Below, piece by piece: positions 22,976-35,354 of a stretch of 64,000 nucleotides of DNA. The stretch is taken from assembly GCA_936450465.1 (NCBI GenBank), contig OW388299.1, positions 40,683,548 to 40,747,547 of the forward strand. Direction: 5' to 3'. Origin of the DNA: Gibbula magus (lineage: Eukaryota > Mollusca > Gastropoda > Trochida > Trochidae). Both the position numbers and the translations under genes were made by a program. How positions within the stretch are numbered: position 1 is the first letter of the stretch; the number at the start of each line of letters is the position of its first letter. The notes below the pieces were generated by a model that worked only from the letters and a program-made list of their open reading frames with translations, was not told the DNA's origin and did not search any database.

Positions 22976-23392
22976 TTAAAATCGTGGATTTTCCGAGGAA
23001 TAAAAAATGCAAAATATGCATCTATTGGGATACGAACTCATATCGTTCGTAGATTTTCTTGCAAAACCGTCTGATAACAGCCCGTAGACTTCCGTGTTCT
23101 GACACAATTCAGTTAACCAATCACAAGACTTTGGTGCAAGAAGCTAGAGGCAAACTCCAAACAGCTTTCCTCTCGTCTGTTCCGAATACTTCCAAAACAA
23201 CAACCGTTTAAGAACTATGATGTGATTGGTCAAATACTTGACTTGACTGTGTCTGCGCCAAACTGGTACTGGACACGTACCTATACGGGGTGTTAAATTT
23301 TGGCGAGGAATCTACCAACCTGTTCATATCCCGGTAGATGCATTATTTTGCAAATTTTATTCCTCGGAACAAGTTTTATTTTAATCAGACTG
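22968..23392 (+). mobile_element. 425-bp nonautonomous TIR element, relative of the minisatellite-bearing copy
   Basis: Starts CAGTCTGATTAAAAT and ends ATTTTAATCAGACTG. The terminal inverted homology extends about 55 bp, through CCGAGGAATAAAA and ATGCAAAATATGCATCT against AGATGCATTATTTTGCAAAT. It contains no coding capacity. Its interior holds GATGTGATTGGTCA and GGCGAGGAATCTAC, the two ends of the 56-bp minisatellite unit, here present once. No clear target duplication was found, so the superfamily is undetermined. Confidence 0.75.
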
Positions 23393-23689
23393 GTTTCTTA
23401 ATACATAGAATGAAAGGCCCATTAGACAGAAAAAGCAGCCAACCCTTTCTCTTCAGACAGGTAGATTATGATAAGAAAACTCATTGTATGCCCTGTCGCT
23501 TCAAAATTCCTCCCCCGCACTTATTGGGCTATAGAAAAAACACATAGTCCAATTAATGTGAGTTTAACGTAAACACAATGAATCGCCTCCGGATTTTTAA
23601 ACAGTATAAAACCAACAACTTTACATTATAAAGTTCAGTAACCTATTTGGAGAGAAAATGATGAGCCTTTGGGAATATTTTTAGCCATT

Positions 23690-24186
23690 TTAAAGGTGCA
23701 TCGATTGTTTTTCATAAAATGTTATTTGCCTTTAATACAAGCCAACATACAATATGTGCTGATATCAGTTCAAATAGTTCCACTCAGCTTGCATATTCAT
23801 CCCCAATCGTCAAATATATAATAATGACTAGTTTCCAATTAAAATCTAGCAACATCATTATATTTTTGCAGAAACTGAAACTTTACCTTCCTTTTACATG
23901 CATAGTAGTTATAAGACCTATTAAACATATCAACTTAACGTTTTCTTTTAGTCTGTTGTAAATAGGTTTCCAGAATTACGTTTGACCAATTGACGAGCGC
24001 CCACACGCAGTGCATTGTCCGGTTTTCGATCAGAAATCGACACTTCTACCTTTATATCGTTGGTATACTGAGCCGACTAAGATCAAAATGGCAATTTTCG
24101 GCAACAGTCAGTACTACTCGATAAAATAACACAATTTATAACGTTAGCATATGTGACCCCAAACAACACAATGGATGTACCTTTAA
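23690..24186. mobile_element. TTAA-flanked MITE, 497 bp
   Basis: TTAA then AGGTGCATCGATTGT at the left; ACAATGGATGTACCT then TTAA at the right. A 5'-truncated relative at 56398-56708 shares GCATTGTCCGGTTTTCGATC, CCTTTATATCGT-type and ACACAATGGATGTACCTTTAA. Confidence 0.75.
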
Positions 24187-24780
24187 GGTTTAATGAAAGT
24201 GGTGGGTCGCATAGGTGTTTTTTCATTGGCCGACTGACAATGGTCAGAAGCTGAAATAAGCAGATATTTGATCTATACTCTAATTAGATGCATACATCAG
24301 GAGCCACTATTATAAAGCACTAAACTGATTTACCTTTGTGCTAAGATTTTTACATAATAGGATGCCCCAGCTTAATAGACAATGATGCCACTATTTTAGA
24401 CATTTTCTAAAAGCTTTTTTTCCACTTAAGACACTTGGCTTCTTTCAATCTCAGCATATTCATTAGGCAATATTTCAATCATAGCCACATGCTATTGACA
24501 AATGAGATTTTATTAATCAATTCAGGAAGAGTTAAACAGATTTCAATGTTATTAACTTATTCTCACAACCTTAAAGAAAACCAATTTTCAGACTCAAAAT
24601 GTCCCCGGCTCTTGATATCAATGATGCATCATGTGAGATCCTTACATTTTTTCAAACCATGATAAAGAATTTATAAGAACTGAATCAACCATTATAGAGT
24701 TCAACTTCTTCATTTATCACTGGTTCACATAACCTTGAATAACAATGACAATGACGTGTATACATAGAAAAGAGATGCAT
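24187..24780. other. No recognisable feature
   Basis: AT-rich; open frames here lack support. Confidence 0.5.
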
Positions 24781-24799
24781 GCAGTTTCATTTGCGTCAA

Positions 24800-25260
24800 A
24801 ATTATCTCCCCTTGTACTCCGAGTTATCTCCCTTTGGTTAGTCTCTTTTCAGTCCAAGCTATCTCCCTCTGATATTCTCACTTCAGTAGAAGTAATTTCC
24901 TTTTACAGTTTGTCCAAGTTATCCCCCCTTGCAATCTCTGTTCGGTCCAAGTAAACCACATTGCAGTCTTAGTATGGTCCAAGTTGTCAAGATGTGTGCA
25001 GTGACTGCAGTTTCAGTTCAGTCCAAGTTATCTCCCTTGCATGGTTTTATTTCAGTCCAATTATCTCCCCTTGTATGGTTTCATTTCCTTGCAGTCTCCA
25101 GTTGAGTCCATTTATACCCCTTGCATGGTTTCAGTTCAGTCCCAGTTATCTCCCCTGGCAGTTTCAGCTAGTACAAGTTATCTCCCCTTGTATGGTTTCA
25201 GTTCAGTCCAATAATCTCCCGTTGCATGGTTTCATTTCCTTGCACGGTCTCCCATTGGTA
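24800..25260 (+). repeat. Irregular TTATCTCCC-rich repeat
   Basis: About ten spaced copies of (AAG)TTATCTCCC(CTTG) alternate with TTTCAGTTCAGTCCAAG and TGCATGGTTTC. The frames across it are repeat artefacts. Confidence 0.8.
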
Positions 25261-25358
25261 TTTTACCTTCTATTTGAAGGAGTGGTCATGCACAAAGGAG
25301 TTAGGGTTTGGAATGATAAGTAAATATGAAAGACAGTAAGCAAAATCTGTTGGTAACA

Positions 25359-28239
25359 TCATAACTTTAATGTCTTGATGTCTTCTGTTCTGAAATCAAC
25401 TCTGAAAGTAGAAACATGTTATTTGCAACATTGACATCAATGATGTTAGATTTACTAAAAAACAAATGGGCCAATGCTTGAATACACTTCTAAGTAAAAC
25501 AATTAGATCAGCTGTGATATTTGTGATCTGTTATTTATTGAAATGTCATCCTTCACAACAGCCTGATAAAGCTGAAGGATTATCGGATCATTAATTATTC
25601 TTCATTCTGAATGAGCACATATTGATAACAAATGCAGGGGTGGGTACAGTTTTTTTCAGAAAGAGGGGGTGTAATGAAATGCATAAGAATATCATGTACT
25701 TTCTTCTTGATGAACTTGACACACACCTGTCCAGACTAACGAGGACTCACCTGAGACTGAGCACCTGTCTGACTTCTGTGGGGGTCAACCTCCAGGTGAG
25801 GGGACCTGAATTCTGACCCCAGTAGTCGAGAATCTCTGATACCTGAAATAACACAACACTGATATAAAGATTATGTTACATGGGTATAATTGCTGCCTTC
25901 ATAAGTATAATGTATTGCAGTGACACACCAATGAGTGTCAGAACTCAACAGCAGATAAGTTGCCCAACCTATGTTGTGATTGAAACCCCTGACTGCTTGA
26001 TTGCAATTCAATCACACAATACACCATGCTTTGTAATGCTCATTTTAGTGATGATATATCCAAGGGATATTGCAAAGAAATACATTAGGGTGCATGTTCT
26101 TCCCGTGAGTAACTAATGCCAAAAAAATGGTTTTCCGAGAATGACAAAATCACTTCTACAACTACCAGGCAATGTCATGTACCGCATTTCTCTCGGTTAT
26201 AAGACCATACTCGAAGGGAGGGTTGTCCTGGTTTGGGTTATCCCCAATTTTGCCAGATGTTCCATGGTCCAACAACATCTCTATTCATGCACATATTTCA
26301 TTTCTCAGACATACAATAAAGTTTGATTTGTCCTGTTATCCATGTCTTGTGTTTTGTGTTCAGTATTCTTGTTTTGACAGCTTATCGTATGTATTTTAAT
26401 AACTGCATATTTATTCTTATTTTGACATCTTATTGACAACATATATGTCTATAATATTATTTTATAACTTGGGTTAGTTACGAGCCGCCATCTTGCATTG
26501 GATTGAGTCGAACCCGATCGTATGAATTTTCATCTGAGTTGGGGTCTCTCCTATCTAAAAGCCCATTCACATGGTTTAAAGATATTTGCTGCCTGGCCCA
26601 TTGGTCTTAAACCGAGAGAATACGGTATTTGTACATGGCCCCAGCAGCTGATTAGCTGTTGATTTCGGGGTCATTTCCTGTAAATAAATTCCTGTGGATA
26701 CGGGATTATGCCAGATCATAGGTGAGTAACAACCCAAATCAATGATTTGATTTTGATAAGTTGTCACTAGCCAACATGCATTTCATAACCTCTTCTGTGC
26801 CAGAGATTTCTGATTGCACTACAAAGTCCAACTGAAGTACCCTGTTACAGAAGAACTGACAAAATGCAGAAAGGCTTAAATCAGACTGGGATAGAGACTT
26901 GCGCGAGTTGTGACTTACGGTTGAAGCTTGATAAAGGGATATTCATGACGATATCTTTCAAAGTTCTCTTGAACAATTTTGTTGACACACAATTAATTTT
27001 CTGTAACATAACTCACCTTGAATGTTGTAAACATAGCATCCAAATTCATTATGAAGTTTTGAACCCAGGGATCATTTGCTTCGTAGTTCGAGAAATCCTC
27101 CTGAAATGTTGGAAAAATAAAGTTGTTATACATCATCTACCTCAATCATTGACAAAATCCTCCAATAATTTATTAAGAATAGCATCAGTCTTTTCATATT
27201 CTTTTGAACAGACAACAAATAGAAATTTGCAAAACTGGCCTTGTTTGCAACAAGGTACCATTTCACTAACTTTCTAAAAAGTGCCAATAATTCTCGAATG
27301 TTTGGGCACCATTGACCTTTTGCTAACATCTGTTTGTGAAACATCTCCCTGAGGTCGTCCACTGACCATTCTTGGTCTCTGGATCAGTCATAAGCCCATA
27401 TTTCAACATTGAGTAAGATAGATCTTGAGGTTCAGATTAATTAGCGGAATGGTACTCACATCAGCAAACTTAAATGTATGTTAGTCAAGTAAATATTTAT
27501 TTTCTAACTATCCTACAATATCTATAGTCCCTTATACATAGATTCAGATGAACTCATCTTGTTTGGTTTCTGCCTTCTTGTGTTTCTAAGCTTTTTTCTG
27601 ATGCCTTCAAAACAGTGAGTTATTACAAAGAGTGTTCGACCAATCAGAATGCTCCTTATAAACATAAACATAACGTAACCTCGCGCCGGTCTCCATCACT
27701 GGCTATTTCAACTCTTACTGTATTTTGTCAGCTTTCCTATGCTTGCATAGCAGTACACTGGACTTGGATTTCATAGAGCACACTGCTTTGCTAACATAGA
27801 AAAGTAAACAAAATGCAGCAAGGATTCAATTATCCAATGATGGAGACTGGCACAAGTAACGAGTTGCAATGGAATTTGCTAACAAACCAATGTCGGACAC
27901 TATGTAAAACGATACAATAAATACCTGAAAGGTTTTAAAAAATATACTTCCAAATTAAAATTTTAAAAAAAGAATGGAATCGGTATGAAATCAACTGACT
28001 ATTCATCTTTACTCGGATATCACTTATTCTAATCATTCCTTTTCTGCACCATGAAGTGGATTCACAAGTTTAATCGATGGCAAGTTACCTACCTCGGTGA
28101 GGTTATGGCTGGTTGAGAGAAAGTCGTCTACGAGATGCTTGATACGAGGTTTCACTGCACTACTCGTCAGCTGTGAGAACCCAAACTCTATGACGTCCTT
28201 GAACCTTGTGGACACTGGACCAAGGTCGGACAGACAACT
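25359..28239 (-). CDS. COG4: COG4 C-terminal exons, partial gene or partial duplicate
   Basis: COG4 is a subunit of the conserved oligomeric Golgi complex that tethers vesicles in retrograde Golgi traffic. Four exons read 5'-3' on the minus strand: 28239-28093 ([13 protein letters not shown]...LSTSHNLTE), 27100-27017 ([20 protein letters not shown]...), 25842-25751 ([19 protein letters not shown]...) and 25401-25359 ([13 protein letters not shown], stop TGA). All have AG acceptors and GT donors, and the phases agree, giving 121 codons. The remembered COG4 family C terminus ([35 protein letters not shown]) matches strongly. Two things are missing: the roughly 75-residue segment normally between the YEANDPWVQ exon and the EILDYWG exon, and everything N-terminal of SCLSDL. 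Neither was found in the introns or in 28.24-47 kb. The remaining exons still join in frame. This could be a partial duplicate, a gene with a deletion, or an assembly problem. Confidence 0.85.
26180..26637. mobile_element. TIR element with CCGTATTCTCTCGGTT ends, copy 1
   Basis: TACCGCATTTCTCTCGGTTATAAGACC and GGTCTTAAACCGAGAGAATACGGTA are inverted ends. The interior has GTTGGGGTCTCTCCTATCTAAAAG. Copy 2 is at 51475-51771. Lies in the COG4 intron where the missing segment would be expected. Confidence 0.75.
26862..26912. mobile_element. Foldback-MITE arm (ACTCTTGCCAGTCTCC family)
   Basis: AATGCAGAAAGGCTTAAATCAG...GATAGAGACTTGCGCGAGTTG is one arm of the family at 48994-49171. Confidence 0.55.
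27679..27863. mobile_element. Foldback MITE, ACTCTTGCCAGTCTCC family
   Basis: CGGTCTCCATCACTGGCTATTT at the left is inverted at ATTATCCAATGATGGAGACTGG at the right. Lies between two COG4 exons. Confidence 0.6.
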
Positions 28240-28391
28240 CTGCAAAATAGGTCATGAAAATTTAAATTTAGAGCTTAGCTAATATCTTCACCATTTTGTT
28301 GTAATGAAATACTGTAACAATTACCATTATACATCTAATTAGAGCTGTGAGTGCTCATCTAACTAATGTAATGTGAAAGACCGTATGCACT

Positions 28392-28754
28392 TTAAAGGGG
28401 CAGTGCGAGCACGTTTTTTCGCTCAAATAAGTTGATGAAATGTATTTGAAAAATAATTTCACTAATAGTAAAACATCCTTCTCTCTTTGGAAAATAAAGT
28501 TTAAAATGTGTACATGTTTTGGTTTAGCTATGGGAATCGTTTTTATCATACAAAATAATAAATTGTGTTCACAATAAAATGGCCGCCATGCAACTTTTGC
28601 TTTATACGCAACATAGTTTTTACCACTACAGATAATTGGTTTGTGTAATAAGATGTTTTACCCTCTAAAGATAATTTAAATGACATAAACTATCATTATA
28701 AATGGTAAATTTGAAAAAATAAATTTTGAAAAAAACGTGCTACTGCCCCTTTAA
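28392..28754. mobile_element. TTAA-flanked MITE, copy 2 (363 bp)
   Basis: TTAA, then AGGGGCAGTGCGAGCACGTTTTTT and inverted AAAAAACGTGCTACTGCCCCT, TTAA. Internal sequence matches copy 1 (AAAATGGCCGCCATGCAA). Confidence 0.85.
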
Positions 28755-28838
28755 AGCCATGAATCTGTGGATAAATGACCAAACTGGGCACAAGAAAACC
28801 TGTAAACACCTGGAAACACCTTGGATTTCCTCTATTGG

Positions 28839-29135
28839 AGGTGAGGTGAGTTGGGGTTTAAAGAGTATTTCACTTATATCACGGCTGCTAGTATTACAGC
28901 AGGGAGAAAGCCTGCAACACCATGTTGCTATGCATTGTGGTGAAACCTGCGAGCATCGGCTGGAACTAGCAAACGATGGGTGGTACTACACTACATTTCA
29001 TTTTTAACACTGAATTTCAGCGTAGCATTGCACCCAAAACTACTTCAGACAAATTTGCCGTGCCCCTGGTGGGATTCGAACCCCAAACCTCTTGATCCGA
29101 AACCGAATGAGCGAACGAATGCGCTATCCCGCCCC
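28839..29135 (-). mobile_element. tRNA-derived SINE (CACCT-tailed family)
   Basis: Minus-strand head GGCGGGATAGCGCATTCG, B box GGTTCGAATCCCACC and the shared body, with a small duplication near 28990-29020. Tail GAGGTGAGG at 28839. Confidence 0.88.
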
Positions 29136-29596
29136 CTATCATCTGTTTGACATACTGTAACTTTGTGATTGATTAACTCATTGGCTGAACCAAGAAGAAT
29201 GTACAATACCCAATAGGCCAGCCAAAACACCAGCGGCAGTGAGCAGCAAGTTCACTAGAAATATGGTGTTTAAAATTGCATAATCATAACTTCTCTTTCC
29301 ACAGGGGTTTCTCCCTTAAGATTTTCTATCATACTTCTGTTAAATAAAGGCAATATTTCACGATATTGCAAAATCCCTTGGCGGTGAAAGTTTGTAACAC
29401 TGCCTTGCGTTCAGTAACAGAACATTTCCCGGGATGTTCGAGAGCGCTCGCGAAAACTCAATGTTATAAAGCAAGATACGTGTGGCGAATATTGTCTTGC
29501 TGAACGGAGGGCTGGTAACGTCCTTATGTCTCTCCAATCAAACATCATTTTACATCTGCGACTGAATTCTGAGGTGTAAACAATATGAGCGCATTT

Positions 29597-30137
29597 TTTA
29601 CCTTTTAGTTAGACAGAATGCCGCTACCATTGCTTTTTCTTTGGTAGTCTGCTTGCAAAGGTACCTTACGGAAGATATTACGAAAAATAATTGAATGAAT
29701 CTGTAGAGGTTCTAGATTATTTGAGTAATATATTCCGTAAGGTACCTTTGCAATTCAATCTCCAACTGAAAATAACACGATAGATGTAAATAGCCCACGA
29801 CATATTTAAAATAAAAAACCTACCTGACGATGAACCAATCCCGCTCAGCCGATCACGCGCCCCCTATGTAATGGCAAGGGCAGGGATGTAACTCCTGATG
29901 GCTTACCCAAACCGCTTCACTTTCAAACCAATGTAGAGATTAAGACAGAATGAAAGGGGTGGGATAAAATAGAACGGGAGGTGTACCTCACGGAAGATAT
30001 TACTCAAATAATCAAGAACCTCTACAGGTTCGTTCAATTATTTTTCGTAATATCTTCCGTAAGGTACCTTTGCAAGCAAACTACCAAAGAAAAGCAATGG
30101 TAGAGGCATTCTGTCTAACCAAAAGGTAAAAAATCTC
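29597..30137. mobile_element. Nested inverted-repeat element
   Basis: The outer arms (29597-29757 and about 29979-30137) are inverted copies of about 160 bp with only scattered differences: GTTAGACAGAATGCC, GGTACCTTACGGAAGATATTACG and CTGTAGAGGTTC. Each arm is itself a smaller foldback, with CTTACGGAAGATATTAC inverted as GTAATATATTCCGTAAG. The central part is about 220 bp. No coding frame. Confidence 0.8.
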
Positions 30138-30179
30138 TCTAAGAGCACTTAATTAAATAATAAATCTTGATTTACTCAC

Positions 30180-33075
30180 CAGTGTTAGCGTGACGAGAGG
30201 CACGGCAGGCGAGCGAGGTTGCATGGTAATGGGGTCGGAGTACAGACTCGTAACTCTCTGAATGAGTCCAAAGGCTCGCCAGGGCTCGTTGAACAGGACT
30301 CATTCTCAGACGAGCCCGCCAGACAACATCTAGCGTCGCCGCCATAATCCCCAACAACTGTAGCCATTGACGTGCCGACAGTCAGGGTCTCTCAGAAACT
30401 GAAGAGCAGCTCTCTGAACATTGGCGATGCGATGCTGAGCCAGGGAGACAATCCCCTACTCCGTGTTGAACCTGGCTCCCAAGAAGACAGTTCCTGCGAA
30501 GGGGACAGTTCTCACTTCTTGAGATTCAAAATCCAACCAATCCTGATCAGTGTAAGTTCAAGCCGGCCTAGATAATCCGAACTCTTCCGTTTTTCATCAA
30601 AAACGTTCGGATAGTGAAATGTTCGGATTACCGAGTACTGAGAACTACTAAAGAGATTAGTTTGGTTTCATCTTTCTACCGTTCGGAAACTGCGAGATTC
30701 GGATTACCGGTGGCCGGATTATCGCGGCTTGACTGTATCCAGTATGAAGCGAGTAACTCCCAGGTTGAGCGCCTGAGACAAAGCTCTGATCAGCTAGTGC
30801 CCCGTGCCCTGGCAACCTGTGCTGGGATTAACATCAGTTTGGCGAATACCCTCAACGCCTTCGAGATGCCAAAGAGAAGCACTCGAAACCGGTAACATTT
30901 CCCGTCGAAGGAGAACCTTAGGAACTTCCTGAACTCAGGGTGAATAGGAACGTGCACATATGCGTCCTTTAGGTCTATCGAAGATAGCCACTCCCCGATT
31001 CTCACAGATAACTGAACGCAGCATCTTTATCTTGAACAACGGTACTACAATCAACTTGTTCAAGTATGACAGGTTGAGAATAGGCCTGAATCCCCCGTCC
31101 TTCTTGGTGACAATGAAATACATCGAGTAATAACCCATGTTTTCTTGACCCGAAGATCTAGGAAGTATGCTGGCCTTCTCCTGGGATGCCGGCACCGGTG
31201 TATGCCTGACACCCAAAAAGGAGGGGGGACCATGCTTCCACTGGGGGAGATGGCCATCCCTGAGTGTGGACAGGACCAAGGGATTTGACGTAGCCTTCTC
31301 CCACTCGTGAAGAAACAGGATCAGTCGGCCACCAACAGGAATCTGCAGTAAAAGGGGGCGGGACCACCGGGGGTACCCAGGGAATCTGACGGCCTATTGG
31401 GAAGTCTTTTGCTTACCCCTGGAGGCCCGAAACTGTGAGTTTTTTCCCCTGCCTTTGTTGCCCTTCTTGTTTTTGCTCTGCTGAAACATGGGCGTTTTCA
31501 AATGATTCAGTGTTCTGAGCCGGCGCATCAGGGTAAGCATTAGCAAGGACAGAGGGGTTCTTTTTTTGACGACTTAGGTTGCTTCTCATACAAGGTTTTG
31601 GTTTCCTTGATGAAAGCCACTGCATCAGCCGCCTCCTTCACTACCTGCTTAGGGTACGGGAAGAGGGAAACCCCCATCCTGAACGGAAGTGTCAGTAGTG
31701 CTAACTGGGTGTCGGCCAGATATTTCCAGCATGACAGCTAGAGCCTGCGCAGGCCCATAACTGCGCACATGGCCTGGGAAGCACAGCTCCTGATGATGTC
31801 CCTCGCCAGGAAACCATGGATTTCCGTCGGCTGCACCGGGAGTGAACCGAACCAATCAGCTTCCCCTGCATCGTGGCAAGGTAGGCTGACTGAACAGCCA
31901 GTCTCAGCTGCTGAGCTGCGTTCTGATACTGCTCCTAAAACGAGCGGTACACAGTCTTCAGCGTGATACAGCAGACATCCGGAAAGTTGGCAGCTGCCGG
32001 CCCTTCTTGGGCTGAGCCAAGGTGGGGTTAGACCCCGCAAGAGTGACGGAAGCATACACACACTCGTCCACCTCTGGAACACTAAAGAAATCCTCCTCCC
32101 CCATTGGGTACTTCTTATTCAGTTCAGGTTAACCGAACTTGGTATGGAACTCAGACGAGTCTGACGACTAGACAGGGAGGACTGTTTGAGGAATAGCCTG
32201 TGCAAGCTTCTCCCGAAACTGCTTCATGGATTTGGCAAACGTGGGAGCTTCGTCGTAATTGACCTCCATGTCGTCCTCATCCCAGAGATCAGAATCCGAA
32301 GACGATCCGAATTGGATCCTGATCAACAGGAGGAGTCGACTAGCACTCCACAATGTTTGCCCCATCCACACCTTGTCCAGTCACCGGACCCCGTCTCCGA
32401 GACTCAATCGAAGGGGTCACCTGAGTGACATTCGGTAAGCTCTTGGGCATGGCAAGGCACTGCGTGACGACGGGCTGGAGGACCGGAATCAACAGCGGCC
32501 CGTGTGCCAGGGTACTCGAAGGCAACAGGACAGTTCCTGCGACTTGATTACCGAGGTCAGAGCTCTTGGACCGGGCCGGAGAACTGCCCCTGGGTAGAAT
32601 ATCCTTCCTCACTCCCTGCCGAGTTCGGAATAAACCCCCTGTGATTGTACGAGACCTCGGCCAGAGCCGGGCTCGATACGCACACCTGTAGAAAGGACGG
32701 TGACAGCCTGAACCTCCTGTCGATGACCAAAATCTCGGAGTCAGTCAATCGACTGTCGGACCATGCTAGTCATCGAAGCAATTGCTGTAACAAATCCATG
32801 GTAACATTGTTATCAGTGCGGATGTTTGTGTTGGTGTTGGTGCTGGTGCGAACCTTGGGGTCAGAGGTCTTCCACCGCTTCCCAACCTCTGCATTAGAGG
32901 AAGAGGTTGGCGGTTTCGAAGACTCTTTACCCTTAGACTTACTCTTAGAAGGCGGGATAAGCCCCGCAATATCCTGCCCCTACTCAAGAGCCTGTCTGAA
33001 AAACACAAAGTCTGCCGGGAGGAGTGAAGATTCGCACCCCTCACAGAAAGCGAGTGTCTGTAAAACAGACACACA
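30180..33075 (-). mobile_element. Broken DIRS-like retroelement (gag-like, RT, RNase H-like)
   Basis: GC-richer than its surroundings. On minus, a reverse-transcriptase start lies in 30935-31279 (YFIVTKKDGGFRPILNLSYL), continuing in another frame in 30790-31005 (LSSIDLKDAYVHVPIHPEF, LRFSFDGKCYRFRVLLFGIS). An RNase-H-like tail with VWRARLRMSPVQRALASLW lies at 30190-30360. Lys/Gln-rich gag-like frames lie at about 31413-32750. The VTKKDGGFRPILNL and DLKDAYxHVPI style fits DIRS1-type RT rather than LTR types, but no tyrosine recombinase was found. Multiple frameshifts and stops make it inactive. Confidence 0.7.
30555..30735. mobile_element. pogo-like MITE nested in the DIRS-like element
   Basis: TA-flanked at 30553-30554 and 30736-30737. 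Ends AGTTCAAGCCGGCC...GATAATCCGAAC and CGGATTATCGCGGCTTGACT are inverted, like pogo/Tigger TIRs. It separates the RT part from the RNase-H-like part. Confidence 0.7.
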
Positions 33076-33374
33076 GAATCATAGAGGGGTGTGTGTGTGC
33101 ATATCTATACATGTGTAATATTGAATGAGTTAACACATAAAAAATATGACTAACCAATCGCAAATGCGTAAAAGAAAAACTAAACGGCCGAGAAAATAGG
33201 ATATATATATAAAAGAATATATATTTAAGTAGATATATAGATAGTTGTAGGCTAAACATCACCCTCAGTGAAGTGGGTGTAAAAAAACACAATAATTTTT
33301 CCGAAGTAATGTAGGTGGACAACGGAGAAAAAATCATGAAAAATAAGCATAACATACATAAAAGCAAATATATA

Positions 33375-34620
33375 CATGATATTCGACAAGAAATGTGACA
33401 CATCCTCCATTTATATAATGCTTCACTCGATGATATATACATGAAATTCGACAAGAAATGTGACACATCCTCCATTTTTATTATGCTTCACTCGATGATA
33501 TATACATGGTATTCGAATATAAATGTGACACATCCTATATTTGTATTTATAATGCTCCACTCTATGATATATACATGATATTCGACAAGAAATATGACAC
33601 ATTTTTAATTTAAATAATGCTTCACTCGATGATATATTCATGATATTCAACTAGAAATGTGACAGATCCTTCTTTTATACAATACTTCACTATATGATGT
33701 ATTCATGATATTCGATAAGAAATCTGACACATCCTCCATTTATATAATGCTTCACACTATGATATATACATGATATTCGACAAGAAATCTGACACATCAT
33801 TCATTTATACAATGCTTCACTCGATGATATATACATGATATTCGAATATAAATGTGACACATCCTCTATTTATATAATGCTTCACTCGATGATATATACA
33901 TGATATTCGACATGAAATGTGACACATTCTTAATTTATACAATGCTTCACTCTATGATATATACATGATTTTCGACAATAAAGTGACACATCCTCTATTT
34001 ATATAATGCTTCACTCGATGATATATATACATGATATTCGACAAGATATGTGACACATCCTTCATTTATATAATGCTTCACACTATGATATATACATGAT
34101 ATTCGACAAGAAATGTGAAACATCCTTCAATTATATAATGCTTCACTCGATGATATATACATGATATTCGAATATAAATGTGACACATCCTCTATTTATA
34201 TAATGCTTCACTCTATGATACATACATGATATTCGACAAGAAATGTGACACATTCTTTATTTATATAACGCTTCACTCGATGATATATACATGATATTCG
34301 ACAATAAATGTGACACATCTCTACCATTTATATAATACTTCACTCTATGATACATACATGATATTCGACATGAAATGTGACACATTCTTCATTTATACAA
34401 TGCTTCACTCTATGATATATATACATTATTTTCGACAAGAAATGTGACACATCTATACCATTTATATAATGCTTCACTCTATTAAATATACATGATATTC
34501 GACTAGAAATGTGACACATCCTCCATTTATATAATACATCACTCGATGATATATACATGTTATTCGACAAGAAATGTGACAGATCCTGTATTTGCATAAT
34601 GCTTCACTCGATGAGAAAAA
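33375..34620. repeat. 65-bp satellite A, about 19 units
   Basis: Unit GATGATATATACATGATATTC...AATGTGACACATCC...ATAATGCTTCACTC; period 65 bp (for example 33421 to 33486). Units differ by scattered substitutions. The minus-strand frames are repeat artefacts. Confidence 0.93.
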
Positions 34621-34639
34621 CATGCTACACACAAATGTC

Positions 34640-35250
34640 AGATATCTTCTTTCCTAGATGAGAAATACACGGTATTAGACAAACAATGCCATCTATTTAT
34701 CCTCTATTTATATAGTTCTTGGGTAATTCTTTTTGGGATATTTCTTCAGTGAAGAGAATGTGATTTATCATCCAAAACTGCGTTCCAGAGGAGATATAGT
34801 TTTGACAGTAGATTTTGCACAATGCCCTGTCACTGTCAACTTCGTGACATCACGACATTTGAATGTACCTACTCTTGTGAATAAAACAATGCTTTTACAT
34901 TATTGAGTAATGATATCACAAACCTATGACGTCATATATATAGAGAATCTCACAATCGTGTCTTCTGATATCAATTATATCAACACTCGTTGATAAAAGT
35001 ATAAATATCATAGTTGTAACTTTTATATATTTGATATTAAAAGACACTCTGGTGAGATTCTCTCAAAAAAATTGCTCCACGTAACAGAAATTATCGCCTG
35101 TGTAAGAACAAACCATAAGACCTTGGATGATATGGTGTCGACAGTAGATTACATCACAAACTTTACAATGTCATGACGTCAACAAATTGATGACGTCACA
35201 ATTATATCTCCCTACACTCCTAGTCATAGGGCAGTGATATGATTTAGTTC
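34640..35250. repeat. Intergenic with diverged duplicates
   Basis: TCTTCTGATATCAATTATATCAACACTCGTTGATAAAAGT near 34960 recurs diverged near 35425 (TTTTCTGATATCAAACATGT...GTGTTGATAAAAGTTC). No gene seen. Confidence 0.5.
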
Positions 35251-35251
35251 A

Positions 35252-35354
35252 GTGCAATCTCATTAAAATCAGATCGTTATTAAGTTCCACTACATTCCAC
35301 ATGCATATTGCGTAATGTAGTGCAACTAATTAGGGCCTGATTTAAATGAGACTG
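35252..35354. mobile_element. Foldback MITE (CAATCTCATTAAAATCAGATC), copy 1
   Basis: GTGCAATCTCATTAAAATCAGATC is inverted as CCTGATTTAAATGAGACTG. A second, cleaner copy is at 60923-61006. Confidence 0.65.

Noticed and set aside
24994..25323. 109-codon + frame
   Set aside because: Built from the TTATCTCCC repeat; no domain.
30372..30575. Plus-strand open frames across 30.3-33.1 kb
   Set aside because: They are antisense to the DIRS-like element, where GC-rich sequence opens opposite frames.
33423..34597. Minus-strand open frames with CHISCRISC words
   Set aside because: Products of satellite A translated in one frame; no start context or conservation.
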